This document shows, in pieces, positions 26,101-33,673 of a stretch of 64,000 nt of DNA; positions within the stretch are counted from its first letter, which is position 1, and the number at the start of each line of letters is the position of its first letter. The translations under genes and the position numbers were made by a program. The stretch comes from Kribbella solani (GTDB taxonomy: Bacteria; Actinomycetota; Actinomycetes; Propionibacteriales; Kribbellaceae), in assembly GCF_014205295.1 (NCBI RefSeq), contig NZ_JACHNF010000001.1, forward strand, positions 372,001-436,000. The letters are read 5' to 3'. The notes below the pieces were generated by a model, which was not told where the DNA came from, made no database searches, and saw only the letters and a list, made by a program, of their open reading frames with translations.

Positions 26101-26730
26101 GCCGAGCGGGCGCTGAACCAGCTCGGCAAGATCAACCCGCTCGCGCTCGAGGAGTTCGAGGCGATGGAGGAGCGGCACCGCTTCCTCTCCGAGCAGCTGG
26201 ACGACCTGAAGAAGTCCAGGCGGGACCTGATGGACATCGTCAAGGAGGTCGACGATCGGGTCGAGCAGGTGTTCACGCAGGCGTACCAGGACGTCGAGGT
26301 CGCCTTCGAGCACGTGTTCAGCCGGCTGTTCCCGGGCGGTGAGGGCCGGCTGGTGCTGACCGACCCCGACAACATGCTGACGACCGGTATCGACGTCGAG
26401 GCCCGGCCGCCCGGCAAGAAGGTCAAGCGGCTGTCGCTGCTGTCCGGTGGCGAGCGCTCACTGGTCGCGGTCGCGTTCCTGGTCGCCCTGTTCAAGGCCC
26501 GCCCGTCGCCGTTCTACATCCTCGACGAGGTAGAGGCAGCCCTGGACGACACCAACCTCGGCCGCCTCCTGGAGATCTACGAAGAACTCCGTGAGAACAG
26601 CCAGCTCCTGGTCATCACCCACCAGAAACGCACCATGGAGGTAGCCGACGCCCTCTACGGCGTCACCATGCGCGGCGACGGCGTCTCCGCCGTAATCTCC
26701 CAACGAATCCGCGAACCCGAACCGGTCTGA
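23173..26730 (+). CDS. smc: Chromosome segregation protein SMC
   Basis: SMC condenses and aligns the chromosome with ScpA/ScpB. The 1185-residue protein has head motif Walker A GPNGSGKSN at residues 31-39, a first coiled-coil arm to about residue 500, the hinge (GVGDVL-type glycines around residues 510-670), the returning coil, and the C-terminal signature LLSGGERSLVAVAF and Walker B FYILDEVEAALDD near 1090-1125. TTG 23173 was chosen because GGAGAG at 23160-23165 is 7 bp upstream and the product then starts MYLKSMTLRGFKSF, as in relatives; a TTG at 23158 is in frame. ftsY, the usual neighbour, has been displaced 10 kb downstream. Confidence 0.97.
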   Translation: MYLKSMTLRGFKSFASATTMNFEPGITCIVGPNGSGKSNVVDALAWVMGEQGAKSLRGGKMEDVIFAGTSGRSPLGRAEVVLTIDNTDGALPIEYAEVTISRTMFRNGGSDYQINGQNCRLLDVQELLSDSGIGREMHVIVGQGQLDSILRATPEGRRGFVEEAAGVLKHRKRKEKAIRKLEATEGNLHRLGDLIQEIRRQLKPLGRQAEVARRAVTIQAEVRDGRARLLADDIVQAQSALEAELRDEAALTQRRTETEEQLRAARELEAELEDALREDAPALQAAQDTWYQLSGFGEKIKGTARIAADRIRSLNDEAEEPRPGRDPEELELEAARVRETEAQIEAEVEAHSELLAESVERRQQLESQEAEEERRISALIRAAADRREGLARLTGQVNALKSRAAAAESEIGRLANNRREAEERAAKAQHDFTALETQVAGLDAGEKGLDEEYEGAQAVLDELDERLAKLRAEERDAERERTGLAARKEALELGLNRKDGAGALLAASEQINGLMGSVAALLSVRTGYETAIAAALGEAADAVAVTHTDAALQAVSHLKEHDLGRAGMLLGDAPADDYALWPALPYGASYAVDVVDCPENLRPALRRLLRKVAVVDDVDAARSLLRNLPDLMCTTRVGDVLGAHFAYGGSDAAPSLIEVQSAVDEAAEKLTEATARSERLRFELQGLEAERARQKESVEITLARLHESDASMAAVAEQLGHFGSLAKASRGEAERMAEAIAAAEAERDKNLSGLAELEERLMDAEAFDDDGDEPDTSERDRLADAAKAGRAAEMEARLALRTTEERARALSGRADSLERAARQEREARARAIARAARRARQAEAAQAVHLAAGHVLARLESSLQLAAAERATIQAQRADREQALAQARSTTRNLSSELEQLTNTVHRDALARAEQKMRLEQLYEKALGELGIEVDALVTEYGPDQLVPPVPTPGEEPEQAEGEPFNRTKVEKRLKQAERALNQLGKINPLALEEFEAMEERHRFLSEQLDDLKKSRRDLMDIVKEVDDRVEQVFTQAYQDVEVAFEHVFSRLFPGGEGRLVLTDPDNMLTTGIDVEARPPGKKVKRLSLLSGGERSLVAVAFLVALFKARPSPFYILDEVEAALDDTNLGRLLEIYEELRENSQLLVITHQKRTMEVADALYGVTMRGDGVSAVISQRIREPEPV

Positions 26731-26799
26731 CGCGGTGGGCTGAACCGATTGTGGTTCTGGTCCGTGTGCAGGGTTGGAGAGCAACTCTGGAGGTCGGGC

Positions 26800-27324
26800 A
26801 TGAAGCGGATGGGTTGGTTCGTCGGGGTGACGGCGCTTGGTCTTGCGGCGCTGACTGCCTGCAGTGGGAGTAACGGGTACGGGAGCTCCGGGTCCAGTTC
26901 CCCGTCTTCGGCCCCGTCTTCGGCGCCGGCCGCCGGGAGTGTGAAGCTGGGGACCGCGAGTGTCGGCGGTCTGGGGACGGTTGTTGTCGACGGCAACGGG
27001 CGGGCCGTGTACGTGTTCGACAAGGACACCAAGAACAAGTCGAACTGTGAGGGTGGCTGCCTGGCGCAGTGGCCGGCGGTGGCGGCGGGTACGGGTACGC
27101 CGCGGCTGACCGGGATCAGTCCGTCGCTCGTCGGCTCGATCACCCGGTCGGACGGCACCAAGCAGCTGACGATCAACGGGATGCCGATCTACCTGTTCGC
27201 GCGGGACACGCAGGCCGGTCAGGCCAACGGACAGGCGTTCGGTGGCATCTGGTGGGTCATCGGTCCGGACGGCAAGAAGATCACCACGAAGGCGTCCAGT
27301 TCGGGCAATGGCAACGGTTACTGA
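26800..27324 (+). CDS. Secreted YxFxxD-repeat lipoprotein (COG4315 type)
   Basis: The 174-residue protein has a lipoprotein leader ending LTAC (Cys about residue 22), a Ser/Pro/Ala linker and two copies of the YxFxxD motif typical of Lipoprotein_15/COG4315: AVYVFDKDT and PIYLFARDT. The NCEGGCLAQWPAV segment between them has a conserved cysteine pair and a tryptophan. Proteins of this family are exported, with no agreed function. AGG at 26791 precedes the ATG by 6 bp. Its end is close to a SigL-like sigma operon, so it may be a target or partner of that system. Confidence 0.88.
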   Translation: MKRMGWFVGVTALGLAALTACSGSNGYGSSGSSSPSSAPSSAPAAGSVKLGTASVGGLGTVVVDGNGRAVYVFDKDTKNKSNCEGGCLAQWPAVAAGTGTPRLTGISPSLVGSITRSDGTKQLTINGMPIYLFARDTQAGQANGQAFGGIWWVIGPDGKKITTKASSSGNGNGY

Positions 27325-27391
27325 GACCGGACCTGAGGCTGCTGCTTCCGGGTTGGTGTGGGCGCCGACGGTTCCCGGTATCGTGCGAACG

Positions 27392-27922
27392 GTGGGTGAC
27401 ACCCCGGGGCCGCACGACGCCGAGACGCTGGTCCGCACGCTGTACGCCGAGCACGGCCGCAGCCTGCTGGCGTACGCGGTCCGCCTGACCGGTGATCGCG
27501 CCGCGGCGGAGGACGTCGTACAAGAGACCCTGCTGCGGGCCTGGAAGCACGCTGCCGACCTGTTGTCCGGCACCGGGTCGGTCCGGGGCTGGCTGCTCAC
27601 GGTGGCGCGCAACATCGTCACCGACCGCGCCCGGGCGCGTGCGTCCCGTCCGGTCGAGGTGGCGGACGTAGCGGACAAGCCGCCGGTGGCAGGAGACCAC
27701 TCCGAGTCCGTGGTGAACACCATGGTGGTGATGGATGCCTTGGACAAGCTTTCGCCGGAACACCGCGAGGTACTGGTGGAGCTGTACTACCGCGGGCGGA
27801 CCGTCGTCGAAGCAGCCAAAGAGCTCGGTGTTCCGCCGGGTACGGTGAAGTCGCGTTCGTACTATGCCCTCCGAGCGCTCCGCGCGGTGATGGCTGAGGA
27901 AGAGGCGGAGGTGTCCGGATGA
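27392..27922 (+). CDS. ECF RNA polymerase sigma factor, SigL-like
   Basis: The 176-residue protein has sigma region 2 (LYAEHGRSLLAYAVRLTG, then AEDVVQETLLRAWKHA with the -10 recognition helix) and region 4 (LSPEHREVLVELYYRGRTVV and GVPPGTVKSRSYYALRALR). It most resembles mycobacterial SigL in layout. The start is uncertain: the frame is open from 27242, with GTG 27392 and 27383 and ATG 27308 as candidates. I chose 27392 because SigL-type proteins start about ten residues before region 2. It ends in an ATGA overlap with a zinc-finger anti-sigma gene, its presumed inhibitor. Confidence 0.9.
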   Translation: MGDTPGPHDAETLVRTLYAEHGRSLLAYAVRLTGDRAAAEDVVQETLLRAWKHAADLLSGTGSVRGWLLTVARNIVTDRARARASRPVEVADVADKPPVAGDHSESVVNTMVVMDALDKLSPEHREVLVELYYRGRTVVEAAKELGVPPGTVKSRSYYALRALRAVMAEEEAEVSG

Positions 27923-28605
27923 GCGAGCACGAGCGTACGCAGCTGGGCGCCTACGCGCTGGGCGCGCTGGAGCCGAGTGAGATCGAGTCAATCGACCGGC
28001 ACCTGGCCACTTGTGCGGAGTGCCGAGCCGAGCTTGCTGAACTGACCGGGCTGACGGACGTACTCGGTGCGGTACCGCCGGAGGCGTTCCTGGATGGTCC
28101 GCCCGACGGCAGCGACCTCCTCTTGCAGCGGACACTCCGGGAAGTGCGCGAGCCACAAGTACCGGTTGATGCTCCGGTCGCGCGGCGGCGTGCTCCCTGG
28201 TTGCTGGTCGCTGCGGCAGTCGTTGTCGTCGCAGGTGCGCTGGGCGGTGGTGTCGCACTCGGTCGGTCGACCGCGCCGAGTGGTACTGAACCGGTTGCCG
28301 GGTCGAGGCAGGTGACTACGTCCGACACCATCAGCGGCGCGAAGATGGCGACCACGGTGGAGCCACGGTCGGGCTGGACCTGGGTGCAGGTGCAGGTGAC
28401 CGGGCTGAAGGCGGGGGACCAGTGCGAGATGGTCGTGTACGACAAGTCGGGCGAGCCGTGGACCGCTGGTAGTTGGCTGGTGTCGGAACAAGCAGCCAAG
28501 GACGGAAGTACGTTCGGCGGCGGCGTACTTGTTCCACTCGACCAGGTGCAGTCAGTGGAGATCAAAACCCTGCAGGGACAACACGTGATCACAGCGACGT
28601 TGTAA
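27919..28605 (+). CDS. Zinc-finger anti-sigma factor (membrane-anchored)
   Basis: The 228-residue protein has the ZAS-type N-terminal zinc motif IDRHLATCAECRAEL (residues 34-48, H-x3-C-x2-C), one membrane helix at about residues 93-117 (PWLLVAAAVVVVAGALGGGV) and an outer domain of the RskA type. The ZAS domain would hold the overlapping sigma factor inactive; the outer domain would sense the signal. The layout matches the RslA/RskA anti-sigma family. The signal is not visible. Proteolytic release is expected from family knowledge; no protease gene is next to it. Confidence 0.92.
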   Translation: MSEHERTQLGAYALGALEPSEIESIDRHLATCAECRAELAELTGLTDVLGAVPPEAFLDGPPDGSDLLLQRTLREVREPQVPVDAPVARRRAPWLLVAAAVVVVAGALGGGVALGRSTAPSGTEPVAGSRQVTTSDTISGAKMATTVEPRSGWTWVQVQVTGLKAGDQCEMVVYDKSGEPWTAGSWLVSEQAAKDGSTFGGGVLVPLDQVQSVEIKTLQGQHVITATL

Positions 28606-28637
28606 ACGGGGTTGCGGGCCGCGAGAGGATGGGAATC

Positions 28638-29729
28638 GTGGCTACTACCTCCGAAGATCTGCGGGAGCGCCGGAAGAACGCGCTGGACAACTGCGACCGT
28701 TGGCTGTCGGGTCGGCGAGTGTCGGTGCCGGACCAGCTGCGGCAGTTGGCGGAGGTCGCTACAGACGATCAGACGGACATGTACGGCAGTGGTGGCGAGG
28801 TAGCCGCCCTAGAACAAGAGGTAGCGCAGCTACTCGGCAAACCGGCTGCCGTGTTCATGCCGACCGGCATCATGGCGCAGCAGGCAGTGCTGCGCGTGTA
28901 CGCGGACCGGGCGGCGACCAACCGGGTAGCAGTGCATGGCCTGGCCCATCTACTGGTGCATGAGCTGAACGCGCTGGAAGAGGTACATCACCTGCGCATC
29001 GAGCGGATGACGTCTGAGCCACGTCAGCCACGCCCCGACGAGCTGGCAGCTGTTCCAGGCAAGTTGGCGGCGGTGACGCTGGAGCTGCCGCTCCGGGATG
29101 CCGGGTACCTCCTGCCGACGTGGGACGAGCTGGTGGTGTTCTCCGAGTCCTGCGCGGCACGCGGAGTCCCTCTGCACCTTGACGGGGCGCGGCTGTGGGA
29201 GAGCACGCCGTACCTGGAGCACAGCCTGGCTGAGATCGCCGCGCTGGCCTCGACCGTGTACGTGTCGTTCTACAAGGTGCTCGGCGGGATCAGCGGGGCC
29301 GCGCTGGCCGGCCCGGAGGACGTGATCGCCGAGGTACGCCGGTGGCAGCGGCGACTCGGCGGCAACCTCTTCTCGCTCTTCCCGTACGCCGTCTCCGCGC
29401 GCGAAGGTCTGCGGACCGTGCTGCCGCGGATGGACGACCTGTACCAACGAGCCGTCGAAGTCGCGATGGCCTTGCAGAGCGAGGGGTTCCGCGTCTTCCC
29501 GGAGCCGCCGCAGACCAACTCGTTCCGCCTGTACGCACCGCGCGCCGTGGATTCGATCGAGCGTGCTTCGATCGAACGAATGGAGCGTACGCACGAGGCG
29601 CTGTCCTACAGCTGGCAGCCGGCCGACGTCCCCGGGTGGTCGTGGGTCGAGTTCGTCACCACCCCGAACACGCTCGATTGGCAGGTCGACGAAATCGCCA
29701 AGGCGTTCGGGGAACTTCTGACGCGGTAA
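28638..29729 (+). CDS. Threonine-aldolase/beta-eliminating-lyase family PLP enzyme
   Basis: The 363-residue protein is a fold-type I pyridoxal-phosphate enzyme close to low-specificity threonine aldolases, which cleave threonine to glycine and acetaldehyde. It shows the early MYGSGGEVAALEQEVAQLLG segment, the cofactor aspartate in LHLDGARLWES and the Schiff-base lysine in YVSFYKVLGGISGA. GTG 28638 has GAGAGG 9 bp upstream; an ATG at 28629 lies too close to that site. The start of the anti-sigma operon is just upstream, and a run-through transcript is possible. It could also be a related amino-acid lyase. Confidence 0.88.
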   Translation: MATTSEDLRERRKNALDNCDRWLSGRRVSVPDQLRQLAEVATDDQTDMYGSGGEVAALEQEVAQLLGKPAAVFMPTGIMAQQAVLRVYADRAATNRVAVHGLAHLLVHELNALEEVHHLRIERMTSEPRQPRPDELAAVPGKLAAVTLELPLRDAGYLLPTWDELVVFSESCAARGVPLHLDGARLWESTPYLEHSLAEIAALASTVYVSFYKVLGGISGAALAGPEDVIAEVRRWQRRLGGNLFSLFPYAVSAREGLRTVLPRMDDLYQRAVEVAMALQSEGFRVFPEPPQTNSFRLYAPRAVDSIERASIERMERTHEALSYSWQPADVPGWSWVEFVTTPNTLDWQVDEIAKAFGELLTR

Positions 29730-29773
29730 CAACGTCAGGCACTGTGTTGGGGTGTGGGGATCCGGGGAGAGAA

Positions 29774-29869
29774 GTGCTGACATTCGTCGTCACCATGGTG
29801 GTTTTGCTCGTGCTGGCAGGTCTGGTCCTGCTGGCTGTCGCCCGCGGGGAGGGCAAGCACTTCGGTTAA
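29774..29869 (+). CDS. 31-residue single-pass membrane peptide
   Basis: A GTG at 29774 with GGGGAG 4 bp upstream opens a 31-codon frame. It is almost wholly one membrane helix (LTFVVTMVVLLVLAGLVLLA) followed by a short charged tail, ARGEGKHFG. Codon choice is G/C in third positions as in its neighbours. Its stop interlocks with that of the convergent M56 gene in a TTAA palindrome. I know no family for it. Small membrane peptides of this kind often bind larger membrane proteins, but that is only a possibility here. Confidence 0.55.
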   Translation: MLTFVVTMVVLLVLAGLVLLAVARGEGKHFG

Positions 29870-30771
29870 CTGACCGCGTCCACAATCGCCGTCACGATCG
29901 GGGCGGCGATCGTGATCGTAGGGATGATCAGCAGCGCCGCCGCCGCGACGTACGTGCAGCTGGACAGTAGGCGCTCGTTCGGCGCCGGTGCTGCCAGGCG
30001 TTCCACTCGAAGCACAGTGGAAGACTTGGCCGCGGCCAGTGCTGCTTCGGGCGCCGGCGCACCGGCCAGGGCTACTAGGGCTCTGGCCAGTGGGCGTGGT
30101 CCGTTGCGGCGTCGCGCGTCGTCATCGGCCAGCAGCTCCACCAACGTACGCGCCTGCTCCAGAGCCACATCACTGCGTACCCAGCGTGGGAACGCATGGT
30201 GCAGTGCGGTGAACTCCTCCAGCACCAGGTCGTGCCGTGCACGTAGGTGCGCCTGCTCATGAGCGAGTACGGCCTTCAGCTCGCCGTCGTCCAGCCGATC
30301 CAGTGCACCGACGGAGACAACGACCCGAGCACCGCGAAGAGCAGGCAGGCAGTACGCCAGTGGTGTCTCCTCCGCCAGCACGCGCAGTCCGGGGATCAGG
30401 CCGTCCGGTGTGGCAAGTACGTCGACCAGGTCCCGGTGCCGTTTGCGACGGGCCCGCGTACCCACTGCGACTCGTCCTACGGCCCAGAACAGTCGCACCA
30501 CGACCAGTGCGGTCATGGCCAGGATCGCTGCGGCCACCAGGTCACGTGCTGACGACGGGTTGAACCGTGGCTCACCAGGGCGGCCGGCAATCGAGTAGGA
30601 AAGGGCAATGCCCGCACCGAGCGCGGCCAGTACGGCTGCGAGTGCTATCGCCTGCCAGAGGATGACAGCGGCGCGGGGGACTCGGTAGGGCCAGTTGGAA
30701 CGAGCTAGCACGGCCGGGGCCGGGCCGGTGAGTACCAGCGCCAGGACGGCCAGCAGAACCGGGGTGATCAC
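29866..30771 (-). CDS. M56-family membrane metallopeptidase (BlaR1-like)
   Basis: The 301-residue protein has three or four membrane helices (about residues 4-22, 35-60, 78-98 and the C-terminal 275-298) around a cytoplasmic zinc-protease domain with HEQAH at 171-175 in VLAHEQAHLRARHD. This is the BlaR1/MecR1 peptidase core without the penicillin-binding sensor domain. It follows the BlaI-type repressor with a 4-bp ATGA overlap, so it probably senses a membrane signal and relieves that repressor. What it senses is unknown. In mycobacteria a comparable BlaI/BlaR pair exists. Confidence 0.9.
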   Translation of the reverse strand: MITPVLLAVLALVLTGPAPAVLARSNWPYRVPRAAVILWQAIALAAVLAALGAGIALSYSIAGRPGEPRFNPSSARDLVAAAILAMTALVVVRLFWAVGRVAVGTRARRKRHRDLVDVLATPDGLIPGLRVLAEETPLAYCLPALRGARVVVSVGALDRLDDGELKAVLAHEQAHLRARHDLVLEEFTALHHAFPRWVRSDVALEQARTLVELLADDDARRRNGPRPLARALVALAGAPAPEAALAAAKSSTVLRVERLAAPAPNERLLSSCTYVAAAALLIIPTITIAAPIVTAIVDAVS

Positions 30772-31172
30772 CCCGACTGCTCCTGAGCGTCCAGCCGCGA
30801 CAGGGCCTCACGCAGTAGAGCCGCCTCCTCGTCGGACACCTGACCGACGAACCGGACCAACGCCTCCCGGCGATCACCAGCACGGTCCAGCGCGTCCCGC
30901 ATCAGGTCGGCGGCCAGCTCCTCCCGCGGCGCGGCCGCACGGTACCGCCAGGCTTTGCCGTCGCGCTCCCGCTCGGTCAGCTTCTTCTTGGCCAGCCGGT
31001 CCAGCACGGTCATCACGGTGGTGTACGCCAGCTCGCGCGTGCCGGACAGCTGCTCGTGCACCTCGCGCACGGTCAGCGCGGCCGGTGCCGCCCAGAGCTG
31101 CTCCATCACCAGCCGCTCCAGGTCACCCAGTGGCCGCGGTGCCTGCGGCTGAACCTTCTCCTCACTCGCCAC
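30768..31172 (-). CDS. BlaI/MecI/CopY-family repressor
   Basis: The 134-residue protein has an N-terminal winged helix (about residues 15-80, with LTVREVHEQLSGTRELAYTT as recognition region) and a C-terminal dimerisation helix bundle, the BlaI layout. It lies upstream of and overlaps the M56 peptidase gene. The 82-bp gap to the divergent cydA holds two dyads of the ACTACA-TGTAGT type, the known BlaI operator style. I infer that it represses itself and the cytochrome bd operon. Confidence 0.92.
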   Translation of the reverse strand: MASEEKVQPQAPRPLGDLERLVMEQLWAAPAALTVREVHEQLSGTRELAYTTVMTVLDRLAKKKLTERERDGKAWRYRAAAPREELAADLMRDALDRAGDRREALVRFVGQVSDEEAALLREALSRLDAQEQSG

Positions 31173-31184
31173 GTGACCAGTATA

Positions 31185-31199
31185 ACTACATGTTGTAGT
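31185..31199. promoter_or_regulatory. BlaI-type operator, blaI-proximal
   Basis: ACTACA-TGT-TGTAGT is a perfect inverted repeat with a 3-bp centre, 13 bp upstream of the blaI start. It matches the TACA/TGTA core known for BlaI and MecI operators. Confidence 0.6.
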
Positions 31200-31218
31200 A
31201 GATCGGCGCTACCATCTA

Positions 31219-31234
31219 CTACGACACGTCGTAG
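31219..31234. promoter_or_regulatory. BlaI-type operator, cydA-proximal
   Basis: CTACGAC-AC-GTCGTAG is a perfect 7-bp dyad, 20 bp before the cydA ATG. The outer bases CATCTA/GATG extend the symmetry with a 3-bp slip. The two dyads are centred about 35 bp apart. Confidence 0.55.
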
Positions 31235-31254
31235 ATGGGCTCGGAGGCCTGCCG

Positions 31255-32673
31255 ATGGACACCCTGGACCTGGCGCGGTGGCAGTTCGCGATCACCACCG
31301 TGTACCACTTCTTCTTCGTGCCGGTGACGATCTCGCTGGTCGCGATCACCGCCGGCCTGCAGACCGCCTGGTACCGGACCGGGAAGGAGAAGTACCTCCG
31401 GCTGACCAAGTTCTACGGGAAGCTGTTCCTGATCAACATCGCGATGGGCGTGGTCACCGGGCTGGTCCAGGAGTTCCAGTTCGGGATGAACTGGAGTGAC
31501 TACTCGCGGTTCGTCGGCGACGTCTTCGGCGCCCCGCTCGCGCTCGAGGGGCTGCTCGCGTTCTTCCTGGAGTCGACCTTCATCGGGCTCTGGATGTTCG
31601 GCTGGGACCGGCTGCCGAAGCTCGTACATCTGGGCTGCATCTGGATGGTCGTGCTCGGCACGCAGCTCTCGGCGTACTTCATCCTGGCCGCGAACTCGTG
31701 GATGCAGCACCCGGTCGGCTTCCGCTACAACGCCGAACGCGGCCGGGCCGAGCTGACCGACCTGTGGGCGGTGCTGACCAACAAGGTCGTCCTGGTCACC
31801 TTCCCGCACACGATCTTCGCCGCGTTCATGGTCGGCGGCGCGTTCGTCGCCGGGGTCGCGCTCTGGCACCTGATCCGCCGGCCCGAGGTGGACAAGGCGG
31901 TGTTCCGGTCGGCGCTGAAGATCGGCGCCTCGATCGTCCTGGTCGCGAGTGCCGGGGTGGCGATCAGCGGTGACCTGCAAGGCAAGGTGATGACCGAGGT
32001 ACAGCCGATGAAGATGGCGGCGGCCGAGGCGCTGTACGAAACCGAGAAGCCGGCCGCCTTCTCGGCGTTCACGATCGGCACGCTGGACGGGTCGAAGGAG
32101 ATCTTCTCGATCAAGGTCCCGTACCTGCTGTCCTTCCTGGCCACCGGGAGTTTCGACGGCGAGGTGAAGGGCATCAACTCGCTGCAGGAGGCGTACGAGC
32201 AGTTGTACGGCCCAGGCTCGTACAAGCCGAACATCCCGCTCACGTACTGGACGTTCCGGCTGATGATCGGTGTCGGGATGGCGTCCGCGGCGGTCGCGCT
32301 GTGGCTGCTCTGGACCACCCGCCGGGGCCGGGCGCCGACGCGCTGGCTGATCTACCTGGCCGCGCCGCTGCCGCTGCTGCCGATGGTGGCGAACACATTC
32401 GGCTGGATCTTCACCGAGACCGGCCGGCAGCCGTGGCTGGTGTTCGGCCTGTTGCCGACCGCCTCGGGTGTCTCGCCGGGTACGACCAGCGGCGAGGTGA
32501 TCACGTCCTTGGTCGGCTTCACCGCGCTGTACGGCGTGCTGGCCGTGGTCGAGACCAAGTTGCTGCTCCGGACCATCCGTGGCGGTCTGGCCGGGACCGA
32601 CGATCCGCCGGCGGACGAACCACCGGACGGCTCGCCGGAGCAGGCCGAGAAGCCACTGTCGTTCGCGTACTGA
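31255..32673 (+). CDS. cydA: Cytochrome bd ubiquinol/menaquinol oxidase subunit I
   Basis: CydA oxidises quinol and, with its haems b558, b595 and d, reduces oxygen at the membrane with high affinity. The 472-residue protein has about nine helices, haem-ligand histidine 18 in VYHFFF, the PHTIFAAFMVGGAF helix and the GRQPW motif after the quinol loop (ETGRQPWLVFG). The Q loop is the short actinobacterial form. GGAGG at 31243-31247 precedes the ATG by 7 bp, close to the BlaI-type operator. cydB, cydD and cydC follow, making a complete operon. Confidence 0.97.
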   Translation: MDTLDLARWQFAITTVYHFFFVPVTISLVAITAGLQTAWYRTGKEKYLRLTKFYGKLFLINIAMGVVTGLVQEFQFGMNWSDYSRFVGDVFGAPLALEGLLAFFLESTFIGLWMFGWDRLPKLVHLGCIWMVVLGTQLSAYFILAANSWMQHPVGFRYNAERGRAELTDLWAVLTNKVVLVTFPHTIFAAFMVGGAFVAGVALWHLIRRPEVDKAVFRSALKIGASIVLVASAGVAISGDLQGKVMTEVQPMKMAAAEALYETEKPAAFSAFTIGTLDGSKEIFSIKVPYLLSFLATGSFDGEVKGINSLQEAYEQLYGPGSYKPNIPLTYWTFRLMIGVGMASAAVALWLLWTTRRGRAPTRWLIYLAAPLPLLPMVANTFGWIFTETGRQPWLVFGLLPTASGVSPGTTSGEVITSLVGFTALYGVLAVVETKLLLRTIRGGLAGTDDPPADEPPDGSPEQAEKPLSFAY

Positions 32674-32683
32674 GGGGTTCGAG

Positions 32684-33673
32684 ATGGAACTGACGACTGT
32701 GTGGTTCGTCGCGATCGCGACGTTGTGGACCGGGTACTTCGTCCTGGAGGGGTTCGATTTCGGAGTCGGCATGCTGTTCCGCGTGCTCGGCCGGAACGAG
32801 CCGGAGCGGCGGGCCGCGATCAGCACGATCGGGCCGGTCTGGGACGGCAACGAGGTCTGGCTGATCATGGCCGGTGCCGCGACCTTCGCGGCGTTCCCGG
32901 AGTGGTACGCGACCCTGTTCAGCGGGTTCTACCTGCCGCTGTTCGCGATCCTGGTCGGGCTGATCATCCGTGGCGTGGCACTGGAGTACCGCGGGAAGCG
33001 CGACGACGCGACCTGGCGGGGCCGGATGGATGTGATGATCGCGGTCGGTTCGCTGCTGCCGGCGCTGCTCTGGGGCGTTGCCTTCGGCAACATCGTGCGC
33101 GGCGTCCCGCTGGACGCCGACCACGAGTACATCGGCGGTCTGGGTACTTTGCTGAACCCGTTCGCGCTGCTCGGCGGGCTGACCTTCGTCGCGGTGTTCG
33201 TCACGCACGGCGCGATCTTCCTGGCGCTGCGGACCACCGGCGACCTGCGCGTGCGCGCCAACCGGCTGGCGACGCGGACCGGAGCCGTCGCCGCGGTGCT
33301 CACGATCGCCTTCCTGGCCTGGGCGCAGGTACTGCGCGGCGACTCGATGTCGCTGGCGCTGATGATCGCGGCCGTGGTCGCCTTCGCCGGTGGTCTGGTG
33401 GCGAACGTGGCGCGGCGCGAAGGGTGGGCCTTCGTCGGTACGACCCTCGCGATCGGGCTGGTCGTGGTGGCGCTGTTCGTCGCGCTGTTCCCCGACGTGA
33501 TGCCGTCAACACTTGAGCCTGGATCAACATTGACGGTAGTTGATGCGGCGTCATCGCCGTACACATTGAAAGTGATGACGATCATCACGGCGATCTTCTT
33601 CCCACTGGTTCTGCTGTACCAGGGCTGGACGTACTGGGTGTTCCGCAAGCGCGTCATGGTGGCAGCGTCGTGA
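32684..33673 (+). CDS. cydB: Cytochrome bd oxidase subunit II
   Basis: CydB is the second membrane subunit of cytochrome bd. The 329-residue protein has about eight helices, the opening VWFVAIATLWTGYFVLEGFD, then GFDFGVGML and the conserved GPVWDGNEVWL segment. The ATG lies 11 bp after the cydA stop. The gene ends in a GTGA overlap with cydD. Length and motifs are normal. Confidence 0.97.
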   Translation: MELTTVWFVAIATLWTGYFVLEGFDFGVGMLFRVLGRNEPERRAAISTIGPVWDGNEVWLIMAGAATFAAFPEWYATLFSGFYLPLFAILVGLIIRGVALEYRGKRDDATWRGRMDVMIAVGSLLPALLWGVAFGNIVRGVPLDADHEYIGGLGTLLNPFALLGGLTFVAVFVTHGAIFLALRTTGDLRVRANRLATRTGAVAAVLTIAFLAWAQVLRGDSMSLALMIAAVVAFAGGLVANVARREGWAFVGTTLAIGLVVVALFVALFPDVMPSTLEPGSTLTVVDAASSPYTLKVMTIITAIFFPLVLLYQGWTYWVFRKRVMVAAS

